A stretch of DNA of 42,453 nt from positions 1 to 42,453 of the forward strand of contig JARRJC010000002.1 in NCBI GenBank assembly GCA_037379885.1, read 5' to 3'. Positions 8,282 through 17,693 of this stretch are shown here, piece by piece. The position numbers were made by a program, and so were the translations under genes. This DNA comes from Limibacillus sp. (GTDB taxonomy: Bacteria; Pseudomonadota; Alphaproteobacteria; Kiloniellales; CECT-8803). Below the pieces are notes generated by a model. It made no database searches, was not told the origin of the DNA, and saw nothing but the letters and a program-made list of their open reading frames with translations. Position 1 is the first letter of the stretch. Each line of letters begins with the position of its first letter.

Positions 8282-9162
8282 CAGCTGCCCCCGCCCGAAA
8301 GCCTGGGGTCGGCGGCCAAAGCCCTGTCGATCATCTCCACCGCCTCCACGAAGAACCAGGCCGAACAGGCCACGTAGCGGCCCGGCACGATGACGCTCGG
8401 CCGCTCCTCCAGAAGCTTGCGCACATAGCTGTGGCGCGCAACCGACCAGTGGTTCATGCGGCTGGTCCGAAGATCGAAGAAGCTGCCGATGATCAGGTCG
8501 GGCGGGTTCATCACGAGGTTCTCGATGTTGAGGTCGTACCAGCCCTGCCGCCCGCCCGCAGCACCCAGGTTGGTGAGACCGGCGGAGCGGATCACAGCAT
8601 CGATGAAGGTGCCAGCGCCCGAGGTGAAGCCGCCCGGCGTAAGGTAGATCGCCGTCAGGCCGCCGCCCCGCCCGCGCGCCGCGACCTCGGCCAGCCGCCG
8701 GTCCATGTCGGCGATCAGGGCCTCGGCCCGCGCCTCCCGGCCCAGGGCGCGGCCCACCAGCCGGAGGTTGGAGCGCGCGCTTTCCGGCGAGTCCGAGAAG
8801 CCGAGCTGCACGACCTCGATCCCAAGGCGCTCCAGCATCGGCAGGATCGCGGACTCCCCGCCGAACTGGCGGATCGCGATGTCGGGGGCCATGACCAGGA
8901 CCTCCTCCGCGCTGGCGCGCAAGCTGGGCAGCCCCTCGGCCTCCTCCGCGAGAAAAGAGTACTCCGAGGTGGCGTTGGGGGAGACCGCCAGAAGCTGGTC
9001 CGGTCCGGCCAGGGCGATCAGGTACTGATCGGCGCAGTAGTCCAGGGAGACGGCGCGCGGTCGCTCGCCCGCAAGCGAGATTCCGGCAAGCGGGACTCCG
9101 GCGAAGAGCGCGGTCAGCGCGAGCGCCGCCAGACCCGTTGCTCTCCGCCGGAAATCCATCAC
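8281..9162 (-). CDS. btuF: Periplasmic cobalamin-binding protein (BtuF-like)
   Basis: A 293-aa periplasmic binding protein of the class III helical-backbone type. An N-terminal signal sequence (RRRATGLAALALTALFAG) is followed by the mature lobe RAVSLDYCADQYLIALA, with the conserved segments APDIAIRQFGG and FTSGAGTFIDAVI. Two starts are possible: a GTG at 9160-9162 that overlaps the btuB stop as GTGA, or the ATG one codon later (TGATG overlap). The product differs by one residue. It would hand corrinoid from BtuB to BtuCD. The cysteine pattern does not indicate a lipoprotein. The B12 substrate is inferred mainly from the riboswitch and the gene order. Confidence 0.89.
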   Translation of the reverse strand: MMDFRRRATGLAALALTALFAGVPLAGISLAGERPRAVSLDYCADQYLIALAGPDQLLAVSPNATSEYSFLAEEAEGLPSLRASAEEVLVMAPDIAIRQFGGESAILPMLERLGIEVVQLGFSDSPESARSNLRLVGRALGREARAEALIADMDRRLAEVAARGRGGGLTAIYLTPGGFTSGAGTFIDAVIRSAGLTNLGAAGGRQGWYDLNIENLVMNPPDLIIGSFFDLRTSRMNHWSVARHSYVRKLLEERPSVIVPGRYVACSAWFFVEAVEMIDRALAADPRLSGGGS

Positions 9163-11039
9163 CAGCTCGCCCGGACGCCGAGATAGGCCGAGAGGCCGGG
9201 CGTGCCGTATCCGGGCACCTCCTGATAGTCCTCGTTCAGCAGGTTCTCGACCCGCCCGAAGAGCTCCACGGTCTCGCTCAGGCGGTAGCCGCCCGAGAGA
9301 TCGACGCGGACCCAGTCATCGAGCATCGAGCCGTCCGGCTGCTTCTCCTGGCCGTTGTAGATGACGGCCAGCGTCAGGCTGCTGGCCGCGTCCGGCCGCA
9401 GCGTGGCGCTGGCGGTCGCGCTGTGCTTGGGCTGGCGGACCAGGAGCGTATCGTTGCTCTTGTCCTCGGCGTAGACGAAGGCGTAGTTGCCGCCGAAGGA
9501 GAGCCAGTCGTTGGCGCGCCAATCGGCCGCCAGCTCCACGCCCTCGGATTGCGCCTCGCCGATGTTCACGTAGCCGTTGACGGGGAAAAGGATCAGGTTG
9601 TCGGTCTCCTGCCGGAAATAGATCGCCTCCAGCGTCAGGCTGTCGCCGAGGAGCCGCTGCTCGACGCCCAGGTCCCAGGCGGTGGACTCCTCGGGCTGAA
9701 GGTTGCTGGCGGGCCCCGCGGCGGGCGGGACACAGAAGGTGCAGACGAAGGTCAGCTGATAGAGCGACGGCGCCTTGAAGCCCTGCCCCCAGCTGGCGCG
9801 GAACACCGTGTCGGTCTCCTCCAGCACGTAGGCGCCGGTGAAGCGGAGGGTGGTGGCGCTGCCGAAGTCGTCGTGGTCGTCGTAGCGTATCCCGCCGGTC
9901 AGGGTCAGGTTATCGATCGCCTCGGTCTGGATCAGCGCGAAGAGGCTGTTGATCGCCGTGTCGGCGGAGAGCGGCGTGCCGAAAGACACCTGATCGACGG
10001 AGGTCTCCTCGCGTTCCGCGCCGAACACCAGCGTCTCGGTATCGGTCATGTAGGCCGTGCCCTGGTAGTCGAAGCTCAGCCGCTCGCCGGTCGAATCGAA
10101 GTTCTGGAACCCGCCTGCGTAGTTCTCCCGCTGGGTCTCGTGATAGGTGACGGAAAAGCGGTTCTCCAGGCGGCCTTCGAAGCTGTCGAGCGTCGCCGAT
10201 CCGCCGACGGTGAGCTCGTCCGAGTAGCCGACATCGTCGCCGTCGGCGGGCACGAAGGCGACGCCGTTGAAGGCGAAGGTGTCGAACTCGCTGCGGCTGT
10301 CGGAATAGCGGAAGAGGCCGTCGAGCCTCAGAATGTCCGTGATCGCCGCCCCGAGGTCGCTGGAGAAGGAGAGGTTGCGGTAGCCGTCGTCCTCGCTGTT
10401 GCCGACATCCTCCTCGGCGCGGGAGAAGCCGTCGCTGTCGGTTCCGGTGGCGGTCAGGCGGTAGTCGAAGATACCGCTGGCGCCGGAGACCGTGCTGGTG
10501 CCGCGGACGGTCTGGTAGCTGCCACCCTCCAGGCTGGCCGTGATCTTCGGATCGCCCGAACCGCGCTTGGTGATGATGTTGATGACACCGCCGATGGCAT
10601 CGGCGCCGTAGAGCGTGGACTGCGGGCCGCGCAGCACCTCGATCCGCTCGATATCGGCGACGTCGAGGTTGGCGAAGTCGAAGCCGCCGCCGGTGCCGGA
10701 CGGATCGTTCACCACGACGCCATCGATGATCACCAGCGTCTGGTCGCTGGAGTTGCCCCGGATGCGCACGGTGGTGAGGCTGCCGCGCCCGCCGTTGGAG
10801 TTGACCGTCACGCCGGGCAGCGTGCGCACCGCTTCGCCGACCGTCTTGATCTGGCGTTCTTCGATCTCCTCCGCCGTGATGCTGGAGACCGAGGCGCCGA
10901 CCTTGTCCGTTTCGACCGGTATGCGCGTGGCGGTGACGACGATTTCGGGTTGGTCTTCGGCTTTCGCCAGGTCCGCGGCCAGAACGGCCGGCAGGCAGGC
11001 GGCGGACAGAAGGACCGCCTTTTCGATGGAACGTTTCAT
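9159..11039 (-). CDS. btuB: TonB-dependent outer-membrane receptor, BtuB-like cobalamin receptor
   Basis: A 626-aa TonB-dependent receptor. It starts with a signal peptide (MKRSIEKAVLLSAACLPAVLA), followed by a TonB box-like EIVVTATR at about residues 32-39, and a plug domain with TVGEAVRTLPGVTV, VRIRGNSSDQTLVIIDGV and VEVLRGPQS-like IEVLRGPQSTLYGADAIGG. A long beta-barrel follows with GGIRYDDHDDFG, FKAPSLYQLTF and a terminal aromatic residue (ASW), as expected for BAM recognition. The length matches BtuB (about 600). It is the first gene after the cobalamin riboswitch and is coupled to btuF by a 4-bp overlap. Expression should fall when adenosylcobalamin is plentiful. Confidence 0.94.
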   Translation of the reverse strand: MKRSIEKAVLLSAACLPAVLAADLAKAEDQPEIVVTATRIPVETDKVGASVSSITAEEIEERQIKTVGEAVRTLPGVTVNSNGGRGSLTTVRIRGNSSDQTLVIIDGVVVNDPSGTGGGFDFANLDVADIERIEVLRGPQSTLYGADAIGGVINIITKRGSGDPKITASLEGGSYQTVRGTSTVSGASGIFDYRLTATGTDSDGFSRAEEDVGNSEDDGYRNLSFSSDLGAAITDILRLDGLFRYSDSRSEFDTFAFNGVAFVPADGDDVGYSDELTVGGSATLDSFEGRLENRFSVTYHETQRENYAGGFQNFDSTGERLSFDYQGTAYMTDTETLVFGAEREETSVDQVSFGTPLSADTAINSLFALIQTEAIDNLTLTGGIRYDDHDDFGSATTLRFTGAYVLEETDTVFRASWGQGFKAPSLYQLTFVCTFCVPPAAGPASNLQPEESTAWDLGVEQRLLGDSLTLEAIYFRQETDNLILFPVNGYVNIGEAQSEGVELAADWRANDWLSFGGNYAFVYAEDKSNDTLLVRQPKHSATASATLRPDAASSLTLAVIYNGQEKQPDGSMLDDWVRVDLSGGYRLSETVELFGRVENLLNEDYQEVPGYGTPGLSAYLGVRASW

Positions 11040-11261
11040 GAGCGTCTTCCCCCAAGGATGCGACGTTTGCCAAGGAGGCCCGCCTCAAGAAAAGAAACGC
11101 TCGGTCCTGCCGGAGAAGAAGTCGGATGAAAGGGTCGCCGAATGCCGCCCGATCGTCCTGTCCCGGCCCTGCCGCGCGCCCTTCCCTCAAAAAAGAGCCT
11201 CGCCAGTCGCCTCGGCGGAAGTCCGGTTCCCTGGGCTGACCCGGCCCTGGGAAGGGGCGAC

Positions 11262-11438
11262 GCGATGGCAGGTTTCCTGGCTTTGCGGGTCTCGGCCGGC
11301 GGTCCGTCTTCCCAGACGCGACGACGCGTCCAGTGACAAAAGTGGACCGCAAGCTCGCCGCTCACAGTTGCGGGTACAGCCGCGGATTTAGCACCGCGTT
11401 CCCTTTTACCCCCGGTCCGATGAACCGGGGCACCATCT
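11262..11438 (-). promoter_or_regulatory. Cobalamin riboswitch upstream of btuB
   Basis: On the minus strand this leader shows the conserved cobalamin-aptamer landmarks in order. GGTGCCCCGG is near 11433, then AAAAGGGAACGCGGTG with AAATCC at 11385-11410. GCTGTACCCGCAACTGT follows at about 11364-11380. The B12 box variant TTTGTCACTGGA is at about 11329-11340, then GGGAAGACGGACC. The GACCCGCAAAGCCAGGAAACCTGCC block is near 11268-11292. The element lies about 220 nt upstream of the btuB start, within the only gene-free stretch longer than 300 bp (11040-11522). A possible -35 (TTGTCA, 11471-11476) lies upstream without a convincing -10. A T6 run on the minus strand (11189-11194) follows weak pairing, so the expression platform is uncertain. 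Confidence 0.95.
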
Positions 11439-11522
11439 GATTAAGAGGCTTACACCCCGGCCTTATCGCGTGACAAGTGTGTTAGCGACGGTTTCGGACC
11501 TGATTCCGAAAAGGGCGCCGTC

Positions 11523-12134
11523 TTAGAAGTCGATGCCCTGCTTGGCCTTGATGCCCTGCTCGAAGGGGTGCCGGACCTGGCCCATCTCCGTGACGAGATC
11601 GGCGGCCTCCATGATCTCCGGTTTGGCGTCGCGCCCGGTCAGGATGACGGAGGTCCGGGGATGGCGGGCTTTCAGGCCCTCCAGCACCTCCGCCGCCTCC
11701 AACTGGTCGTAGCGGAGCGCGATGTTGATCTCGTCCAGAACCACCAGGTCGTAGTCGCCGGACTCCAGATAGGCGCGCGACTGCGCCCAGGCGGCCTTGG
11801 CGGCGGCGATATCACGCTGACGGTCCTGGGTGTCCCAGGTGAAACCCTCCCCCATGGAGTGCCAGTCGACCAGCCCCTCGAAGCGCTTGAAGAACTCCCG
11901 CTCGCCGGTCTTCCAGGTTCCCTTGATGTACTGCACCACCGCGACCGAATGGCCCCAGCCGAGCGCGCGGATCACCGTGCCGAAGGCCGAGGTCGACTTG
12001 CCCTTGCCGTTGCCGCTGTAGACCAGCAGCAGGCCGCGCCCGGCCTGTTCCATCGACTTCAGCCTACTGCGGTGTTCGGCCTGCACGGCGCGCATCTTCT
12101 CGCGGTGCCGGGCGTCCTTGTCCTGATCGCTCAT
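11523..12134 (-). CDS. cobO: Cob(I)yrinic acid a,c-diamide adenosyltransferase (CobO/BtuR type)
   Basis: A 203-aa CobO/BtuR/CobA-type ATP:corrinoid adenosyltransferase, which attaches the 5'-deoxyadenosyl ligand of ATP to the cobalt of cob(I)alamin or its precursors. The P-loop is YSGNGKGKSTSAFG at about residues 39-52. The family blocks VVQYIKGTWKTGERE, GEGFTWDTQD, YDLVVLDEINIALRYD and VILTGRDAKPEI are all present. The charged N-terminal helix (SDQDKDARHREKMRAVQAEH) is usual for the longer family form. It lies upstream of the riboswitch, so the riboswitch would not control it unless it shares readthrough into the btuB operon. It is divergent from the amidinohydrolase gene, with 87 bp between them. 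Confidence 0.95.
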   Translation of the reverse strand: MSDQDKDARHREKMRAVQAEHRSRLKSMEQAGRGLLLVYSGNGKGKSTSAFGTVIRALGWGHSVAVVQYIKGTWKTGEREFFKRFEGLVDWHSMGEGFTWDTQDRQRDIAAAKAAWAQSRAYLESGDYDLVVLDEINIALRYDQLEAAEVLEGLKARHPRTSVILTGRDAKPEIMEAADLVTEMGQVRHPFEQGIKAKQGIDF

Positions 12135-12221
12135 GCTGCTGCTTTTCCCATCTTGCGTTGCCGCTGCGGGCGGGCGAGCCTGTCACGGAGCAGTCCCGGC
12201 AGACAAGCAAAAGGATGGCAG

Positions 12222-13097
12222 ATGATCACCGGCGCCCAATCCCCCTGGAAAGTCGACTCGGAGACCGGCAGGCTGCGCGACATCCTGCTCTGCCGCCCGG
12301 ACCACTACAGCTGGCAGCCGACCAACGCCGTCGCGCTCAAGACCCTGGCCGAGGGTTCCAAGGGCTTCGACATCGAGGGCGTGAAGGCGCAGTACGAGGG
12401 CATGGTCACAGCGCTTCGGGAGAACGGCGTCACCTGTCATTTCCTGGAGCCTGAGGCCCACCTGCCCTATCAGGTCTACACGCGCGATTCGAGCCAGGTG
12501 ACGCCCTGGGGCCCGGTGGTGACCCAGCTCTACAGGCCCCAGCGGCGCGGCGAATACGCGGCCATCATCGGCTTCTACAACAAGACGGGCGGGCCCTGGG
12601 CCTATTCCACCACCGGCACGCTGGAGGGCGGCGACATCCACATCATCCGCCCGGGCCTGATGCTGATCGGCCATAGCGGCGAGCGCACCGACGAGGCCGG
12701 AGCCAGGCAGTTCGCCGGCTGGTTCGAGGAGCGCGGCTGGGAAGTGCGCCTGCAAGCCTTCGCCGAGCACTTCCTGCACCTGGACCTGCTGTTCTGCATG
12801 GCGGCCGACAACCTTGCGGTCGCCTGTCTGGAGGTACTGGACGATGACCTGGTCGATTGGCTGCGCGCCCACCAGATCCGCCTGATCCCGGTCAGCTACA
12901 AGGACGCCATGGCGCTGGCCTGCAACCTTCTGTCGCTGGGCGACGGCAAGGTCATCGCCGCCGCGCACGCCCGGGAGATGAACGCAGCGCTCAAGGCCGA
13001 AGGCGTGGAGGTGATCGAGCTACCGCTCGACCTGCTGACCCGGGGCGGCGGCGGGGCGCACTGCATGACCATGCCGCTGAGGCGCGATCCGCTATGA
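12222..13097 (+). CDS. Amidinotransferase/arginine deiminase superfamily hydrolase (DDAH-like)
   Basis: A 291-aa member of the guanidino-group modifying superfamily (five-bladed alpha/beta propeller). The expected catalytic set is visible: YTRDSS at about residues 86-91, EGGDIH at 135-140, the catalytic histidine in FLHLDLLF at about 186, and the nucleophilic cysteine in GGGGAHCMTMPL at about C281. Such enzymes hydrolyse a guanidino (or methylguanidino) group to a ureido group through a Cys-amidino intermediate, or transfer the amidino group. The length is close to DDAH-type enzymes and much shorter than the canonical ADI of the arc operon. The start has AAGGA about 9 nt upstream. The stop overlaps the next gene as ATGA, so it works with a carbamoylase-type hydrolase. 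The substrate is not established. Confidence 0.87.
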   Translation: MITGAQSPWKVDSETGRLRDILLCRPDHYSWQPTNAVALKTLAEGSKGFDIEGVKAQYEGMVTALRENGVTCHFLEPEAHLPYQVYTRDSSQVTPWGPVVTQLYRPQRRGEYAAIIGFYNKTGGPWAYSTTGTLEGGDIHIIRPGLMLIGHSGERTDEAGARQFAGWFEERGWEVRLQAFAEHFLHLDLLFCMAADNLAVACLEVLDDDLVDWLRAHQIRLIPVSYKDAMALACNLLSLGDGKVIAAAHAREMNAALKAEGVEVIELPLDLLTRGGGGAHCMTMPLRRDPL

Positions 13098-14332
13098 CCG
13101 AGAACCTCCTCAGCGTCGACGGCGCGCGTTTCTGGTCGACCATCGAAGCCTCCGCCGAGCTGGGCAAGGGGCCGCGCGGCGGCTTGCGGCGGCTGGCCCT
13201 GGACGAATCCGACGCGGCCATGAGGCGTCTTTTCGTCGAATGGTGCGAGGCCGCCGGGGCCGAGGTCACCGTCGACCGCCTGGGCAACATCAAGGCGCGG
13301 CGAGCGGGCCGCGAGGACCTGCCGCCGGTCATGGTGGGCAGCCACCTGGACACCCAGGCCTCCGGCGGGCGCTATGACGGCATCGTCGGCGTGCTGGCGG
13401 GCCTGGAGATTCTGCGCTGCCTCGAAGAGCGCGGCATCGTCACGCGCCGCCCCATCGAGGTTATGGACTGGACCAACGAGGAGGGCGCGCGCTTCCAGCC
13501 GCCGATGCTCTGCTCGGCGGGCTTCGCGGGCAAGGTCTCGCTGGACTGGGCGCTTTCGCGCAAGGACGACGCGGGCATCACCCTCGCAGAGGCGCTGAGC
13601 CGGGCCGGGTTCGACGGCGCGGCGCCGCCGGGCGGCTACGAGATCGATTCCTACTTCGAGCTGCACATCGAGCAGGGCCCGGAGTTGGAGGCCAAGGAGG
13701 TGCCGGTCGGACTCGTGGTCGGCTCCGATGCCTCCGTCGGGATGCGCCTGGAGGTGACCGGCGACACCGCCCACGCCGGACCGACGCCCATGGCCGAGCG
13801 CAGGGACGCGATCTTCGGCGCGGCGCTACTGGCCGTCGGCGTGAACCAGATGGGCCGCCGCTACGCGCCCGAGGGCAAGGCCACCGCGCCCCGGATCGAG
13901 GCCTGGCCCAACAAGCCCGGCATCATCTCCGAGCGCGCGACGCTCTATCTCGATTTCCGCCATCCGGAGAAGAGCGCGGTCGAGGCCATGACGCGCGAGA
14001 TCGAGGAACTGGTGGAGACCAGCGCGGCTGAGGCCCAGGTCCAGATCGAGATCGCCGAGCGCTGGTCCTTTGGCGGCGTCGACTTTTCCGAGGACCTGCT
14101 CGACCTGCTGCGCGCCACCGCCCGCGAACAGAAGATCCCGACGCTGGACCTGCTGAGTCAGGCCGGTCACGACGCCTATAATCTGGCGGCGATCTGCCCG
14201 ACGGCGCTGATCTTCTCTCCCTGCGAGGGCGGGCTCAGCCATAACGAGCGGGAGGCCACGCGGCTGGAGGACCAGTTGCCGGCGCTCAACCTGCTGCTGA
14301 ACGCCGTGCTGGCGCGGGCCGATCGGCCTTGA
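13094..14332 (+). CDS. M20-family Zn-dependent hydrolase (N-carbamoyl amino acid hydrolase / allantoate amidohydrolase type)
   Basis: A 412-aa amidase of the hydantoinase/carbamoylase M20 family, usually a dimeric di-zinc cytosolic enzyme. Metal ligands and catalytic residues are in GSHLDTQASGGRYDG (about residues 82-96, with H84 and D95), TNEEGARF (E129/E130) and ELHIEQGPELE (H191), plus a late histidine in SQAGHDAYN. The dimerisation-domain motif GDTAHAGPTPMAERRD is present. Family members hydrolyse the ureido bond of N-carbamoyl amino acids, beta-ureidopropionate, allantoate or ureidoglycine. Its ATG lies inside the stop region of the preceding amidinohydrolase gene (4-bp overlap), so the two products are probably made together. 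The exact substrate cannot be read from sequence. Confidence 0.9.
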   Translation: MTENLLSVDGARFWSTIEASAELGKGPRGGLRRLALDESDAAMRRLFVEWCEAAGAEVTVDRLGNIKARRAGREDLPPVMVGSHLDTQASGGRYDGIVGVLAGLEILRCLEERGIVTRRPIEVMDWTNEEGARFQPPMLCSAGFAGKVSLDWALSRKDDAGITLAEALSRAGFDGAAPPGGYEIDSYFELHIEQGPELEAKEVPVGLVVGSDASVGMRLEVTGDTAHAGPTPMAERRDAIFGAALLAVGVNQMGRRYAPEGKATAPRIEAWPNKPGIISERATLYLDFRHPEKSAVEAMTREIEELVETSAAEAQVQIEIAERWSFGGVDFSEDLLDLLRATAREQKIPTLDLLSQAGHDAYNLAAICPTALIFSPCEGGLSHNEREATRLEDQLPALNLLLNAVLARADRP

Positions 14333-14544
14333 TGCACCGCAAGGGTCGTGATCCGAAAGAAGCTGCCAGAACCATCTTTGGGGCGGACCCCCATGGCGGC
14401 CGGCTCGGCAAGCGGCAGGTCTAAGGGCTGCTCATGAATGAGGAGATCACCGTCTTGTGACGCGGGCTTGATGGCCTGACGCCTTTTCTCCTCCGCTTTG
14501 CGGCACCACTTCCTGACGGGTGTGAACCTGCACGGAGGAGCGCC

Positions 14545-15396
14545 ATGACCAGCCGCCGAACCGTCCTGCGCGGACTCTGCTTCCTGGCGCTGTCGCCTGC
14601 CTTGATCGCCTGGCGGTCGAACGAGGGGCTCTTCGCGCCCTCCGCCAAGCGGATAGACTTCTGGGCCGACACCGCCGCCAGTACCGGTACGCAGCCCGAT
14701 TTCTCGGCCTGGAGCGGCTGGCTGGCCGAACGCGTCCAGCTGGGCGGCGACGGCGTCGCGCGGCTCGACTACGGCGCGCAGGGCCCGGAAGACCGCGCAG
14801 CGCTGGAAGCCATCATCGCGGGCTGGGCCGCGCTCACGCCGCGCGGCTTTGAGAGGGACCTGCAGCAGGCCTACTGGCTCAATCTCTACAACGCCCTCAC
14901 CGTGAAGGTCGTTCTCGACCACTACCCGGTGGAATCGATCCAGGATATCGACATCTCGCCCGGCTTCTTCTCTTCGGGGCCCTGGGACGCGCCGCTTCTG
15001 GAGATCGAGGGCCGCAAGGTGACGCTGAACGAGATCGAGCACGGCATCCTGCGTCCGCTCTGGGGCGACCCCCGCATCCACTATGCCGTCAACTGCGCCT
15101 CGGTCGGCTGCCCGAACCTGCGGGCCGAGGCCTACTTGCCCGACCGACTGGAGGCGCAACTGGACGAACAGGCAACCGCCTACGTCAACGATCCGCGCGG
15201 CCTTTCCTTCACCGAGGAGGGGCCGGTCGTCTCACGCATCTACGATTGGTTTCTTGAAGACTTCGGCGGGAACGAGAGCGGCGTGATCGCCCATCTGGTG
15301 AAGTACACGACGCCGGAGCGGGCGGAGCGGCTGAAGGCCGCTGGCGAACTGGCGGGCACGGCTTACGACTGGGCACTGAACGACGCGGCGGACTGA
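14545..15396 (+). CDS. DUF547 domain protein with Tat-type signal
   Basis: A 283-aa protein of the DUF547 family, function unknown. The N-terminus MTSRRTVLRGLCFLALSPALI has a twin-arginine motif (SRRTVL) followed by a hydrophobic stretch, so export by Tat to the periplasm is likely. DUF547 hallmarks are YWLNLYNALTVKVVLDHYP in the first half and the HYAVNCASVGCPNLRAEAY block near residue 180, with two cysteines (CASVGC). GGAGGAGC lies 6 nt before the ATG. The 212-bp gap after the carbamoylase gene shows no recognisable element, so this gene is probably transcribed separately. A bidirectional terminator follows it. Confidence 0.85.
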   Translation: MTSRRTVLRGLCFLALSPALIAWRSNEGLFAPSAKRIDFWADTAASTGTQPDFSAWSGWLAERVQLGGDGVARLDYGAQGPEDRAALEAIIAGWAALTPRGFERDLQQAYWLNLYNALTVKVVLDHYPVESIQDIDISPGFFSSGPWDAPLLEIEGRKVTLNEIEHGILRPLWGDPRIHYAVNCASVGCPNLRAEAYLPDRLEAQLDEQATAYVNDPRGLSFTEEGPVVSRIYDWFLEDFGGNESGVIAHLVKYTTPERAERLKAAGELAGTAYDWALNDAAD

Positions 15397-15399
15397 CGA

Positions 15400-15440
15400 A
15401 AAAGGCCCCCGCCCCTTCTGAAGGGACGGAGGCCTCTTTT
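15400..15440. terminator. Bidirectional intrinsic terminator between DUF547 and peroxiredoxin genes
   Basis: A hairpin pairs GGCC, CCG and CCCTT on the left with AAGGG, CGG and GGCC on the right around a 3-nt CTG loop, with two mismatches. It is flanked by an A-run on the left (T-run on the minus strand) and TCTTTT on the right. The two flanking genes converge on it, which fits termination in both directions. Confidence 0.85.
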
Positions 15441-15470
15441 CATCTCGCGTGCTCCGCGTTGAGACGGCGG

Positions 15471-16028
15471 TTACGCAGCCTCTTCCTTGCCCTCGGACCG
15501 CACGTCGGCGACCAGCTTGTCGAGGATGTTCTGCGGGGAGGACTCACCGTAGGGGTCCGTCTCGCAGTTGTCGGAGAAGCCGGGCTCCTCGTACCACGCC
15601 TCGACCATGCCGTTGTTGACGACGGCGGCATAACGCCAGGAGCGCATGCCAAAGCCGAGGTTATCCTTGCAGACCAGCATGCCCATCTTGCGGGTGAACT
15701 CGCCGGATCCGTCCGGGATCAGCTTCACGTTCTTCAGGTCCTGCTGGCGGCCCCAGGCGTTCATCACGAAGGCGTCGTTGACCGAGACGCAGTAGATCTC
15801 ATCGATGCCCTGCTCCTTGAACTCCTCGTAGAGCTTCTCGAAATCGGGAAGCTGGTAGGTCGAGCAGGTCGGCGTGAAGGCGCCGGGAAGCGAAAAGAGG
15901 ACGACACGCTTGCCGCCGAAGAAGTCGGCAGTGGTCTTGTCCTCCCACTTGTAGGGGTTCGGGCCTTCGATGGACTCATCGCGCACGCGGGTCTTGAAGG
16001 TAACGTCGGGAAGCTTTCTGTTCATCAT
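15471..16028 (-). CDS. Peroxiredoxin (Prx5/AhpC-TSA family)
   Basis: A 185-aa thiol peroxidase that would reduce H2O2 and organic peroxides. The peroxidatic cysteine lies in the family motif LPGAFTPTCST at about C55, and the conserved WGRQQDL and GDGSGEFTRKMGM-like region (PDGSGEFTRKMG) follows. The form is slightly longer than the minimal Prx5 (about 160 aa), with an acidic C-terminal tail (SEGKEEAA). Extra cysteines (IYCVS, LVCKDN, DNCETD) could serve as resolving residues. The start is the first of two adjacent ATGs, with AGGAG 11 nt upstream. A perfect 7-3-7 palindrome sits about 90-105 bp upstream, so metal- or iron-dependent control is possible. It is followed by a strong terminator. 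Confidence 0.92.
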   Translation of the reverse strand: MMNRKLPDVTFKTRVRDESIEGPNPYKWEDKTTADFFGGKRVVLFSLPGAFTPTCSTYQLPDFEKLYEEFKEQGIDEIYCVSVNDAFVMNAWGRQQDLKNVKLIPDGSGEFTRKMGMLVCKDNLGFGMRSWRYAAVVNNGMVEAWYEEPGFSDNCETDPYGESSPQNILDKLVADVRSEGKEEAA

Positions 16029-16116
16029 GGTAAAGGGCTCTCCTGTCTTTTCCTGCGGTTTCGCTCTAGCGCCAAGGTCGGCCCCCGAACTGCGGCGGGC
16101 CTTCTCGACGCTGTAA

Positions 16117-16133
16117 ATTGGAATGATTCCAAT
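16117..16133. promoter_or_regulatory. 7-3-7 perfect palindrome upstream of the peroxiredoxin gene (Irr/ICE-like)
   Basis: The sequence ATTGGAA-TGA-TTCCAAT is a perfect inverted repeat in the non-coding stretch between the ferredoxin stop and the peroxiredoxin start. Its spacing and core (GAA-N3-TTC) resemble the alphaproteobacterial iron control element bound by Irr (TTTAGAA-N3-TTCTAAA type). The regulator is inferred, not shown. A second small inverted repeat (AACGCA with TGCGTT, 16166-16186) lies nearby. Confidence 0.5.
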
Positions 16134-16213
16134 ATTGGGGCTAACCGCACGGCTTCAAGGGGCGGAACGCAAAAAATTTGTGCGTTGCAGCATTATTTTC
16201 AGAAAGCTTGTTC

Positions 16214-17595
<1,382 letters not shown>

Positions 17596-17693
17596 TCAAA
17601 ACTCGCGTCCGTCATTTTTTCGCTGCGCAATATGCGCGAAAGCGTGATGGCTTGCAAAGGGGAGAGACTGTCGCATGCAAGACCCCGGCTGCT

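Noticed and set aside
11189-11260. T6 run downstream of the cobalamin riboswitch as an intrinsic terminator
   Set aside because: Only weak stem pairing precedes it, so an expression platform of that kind is not supported.
11440-11520. Hairpin TTTCGGA with TCCGAAA just after the cobO stop
   Set aside because: Imagined as a terminator, but it has no T-run and the stem is only 7 bp, so it is not called.
14333-14544. Possible small gene between the carbamoylase and DUF547 genes
   Set aside because: Only very short open frames without homology-like features; nothing supported.
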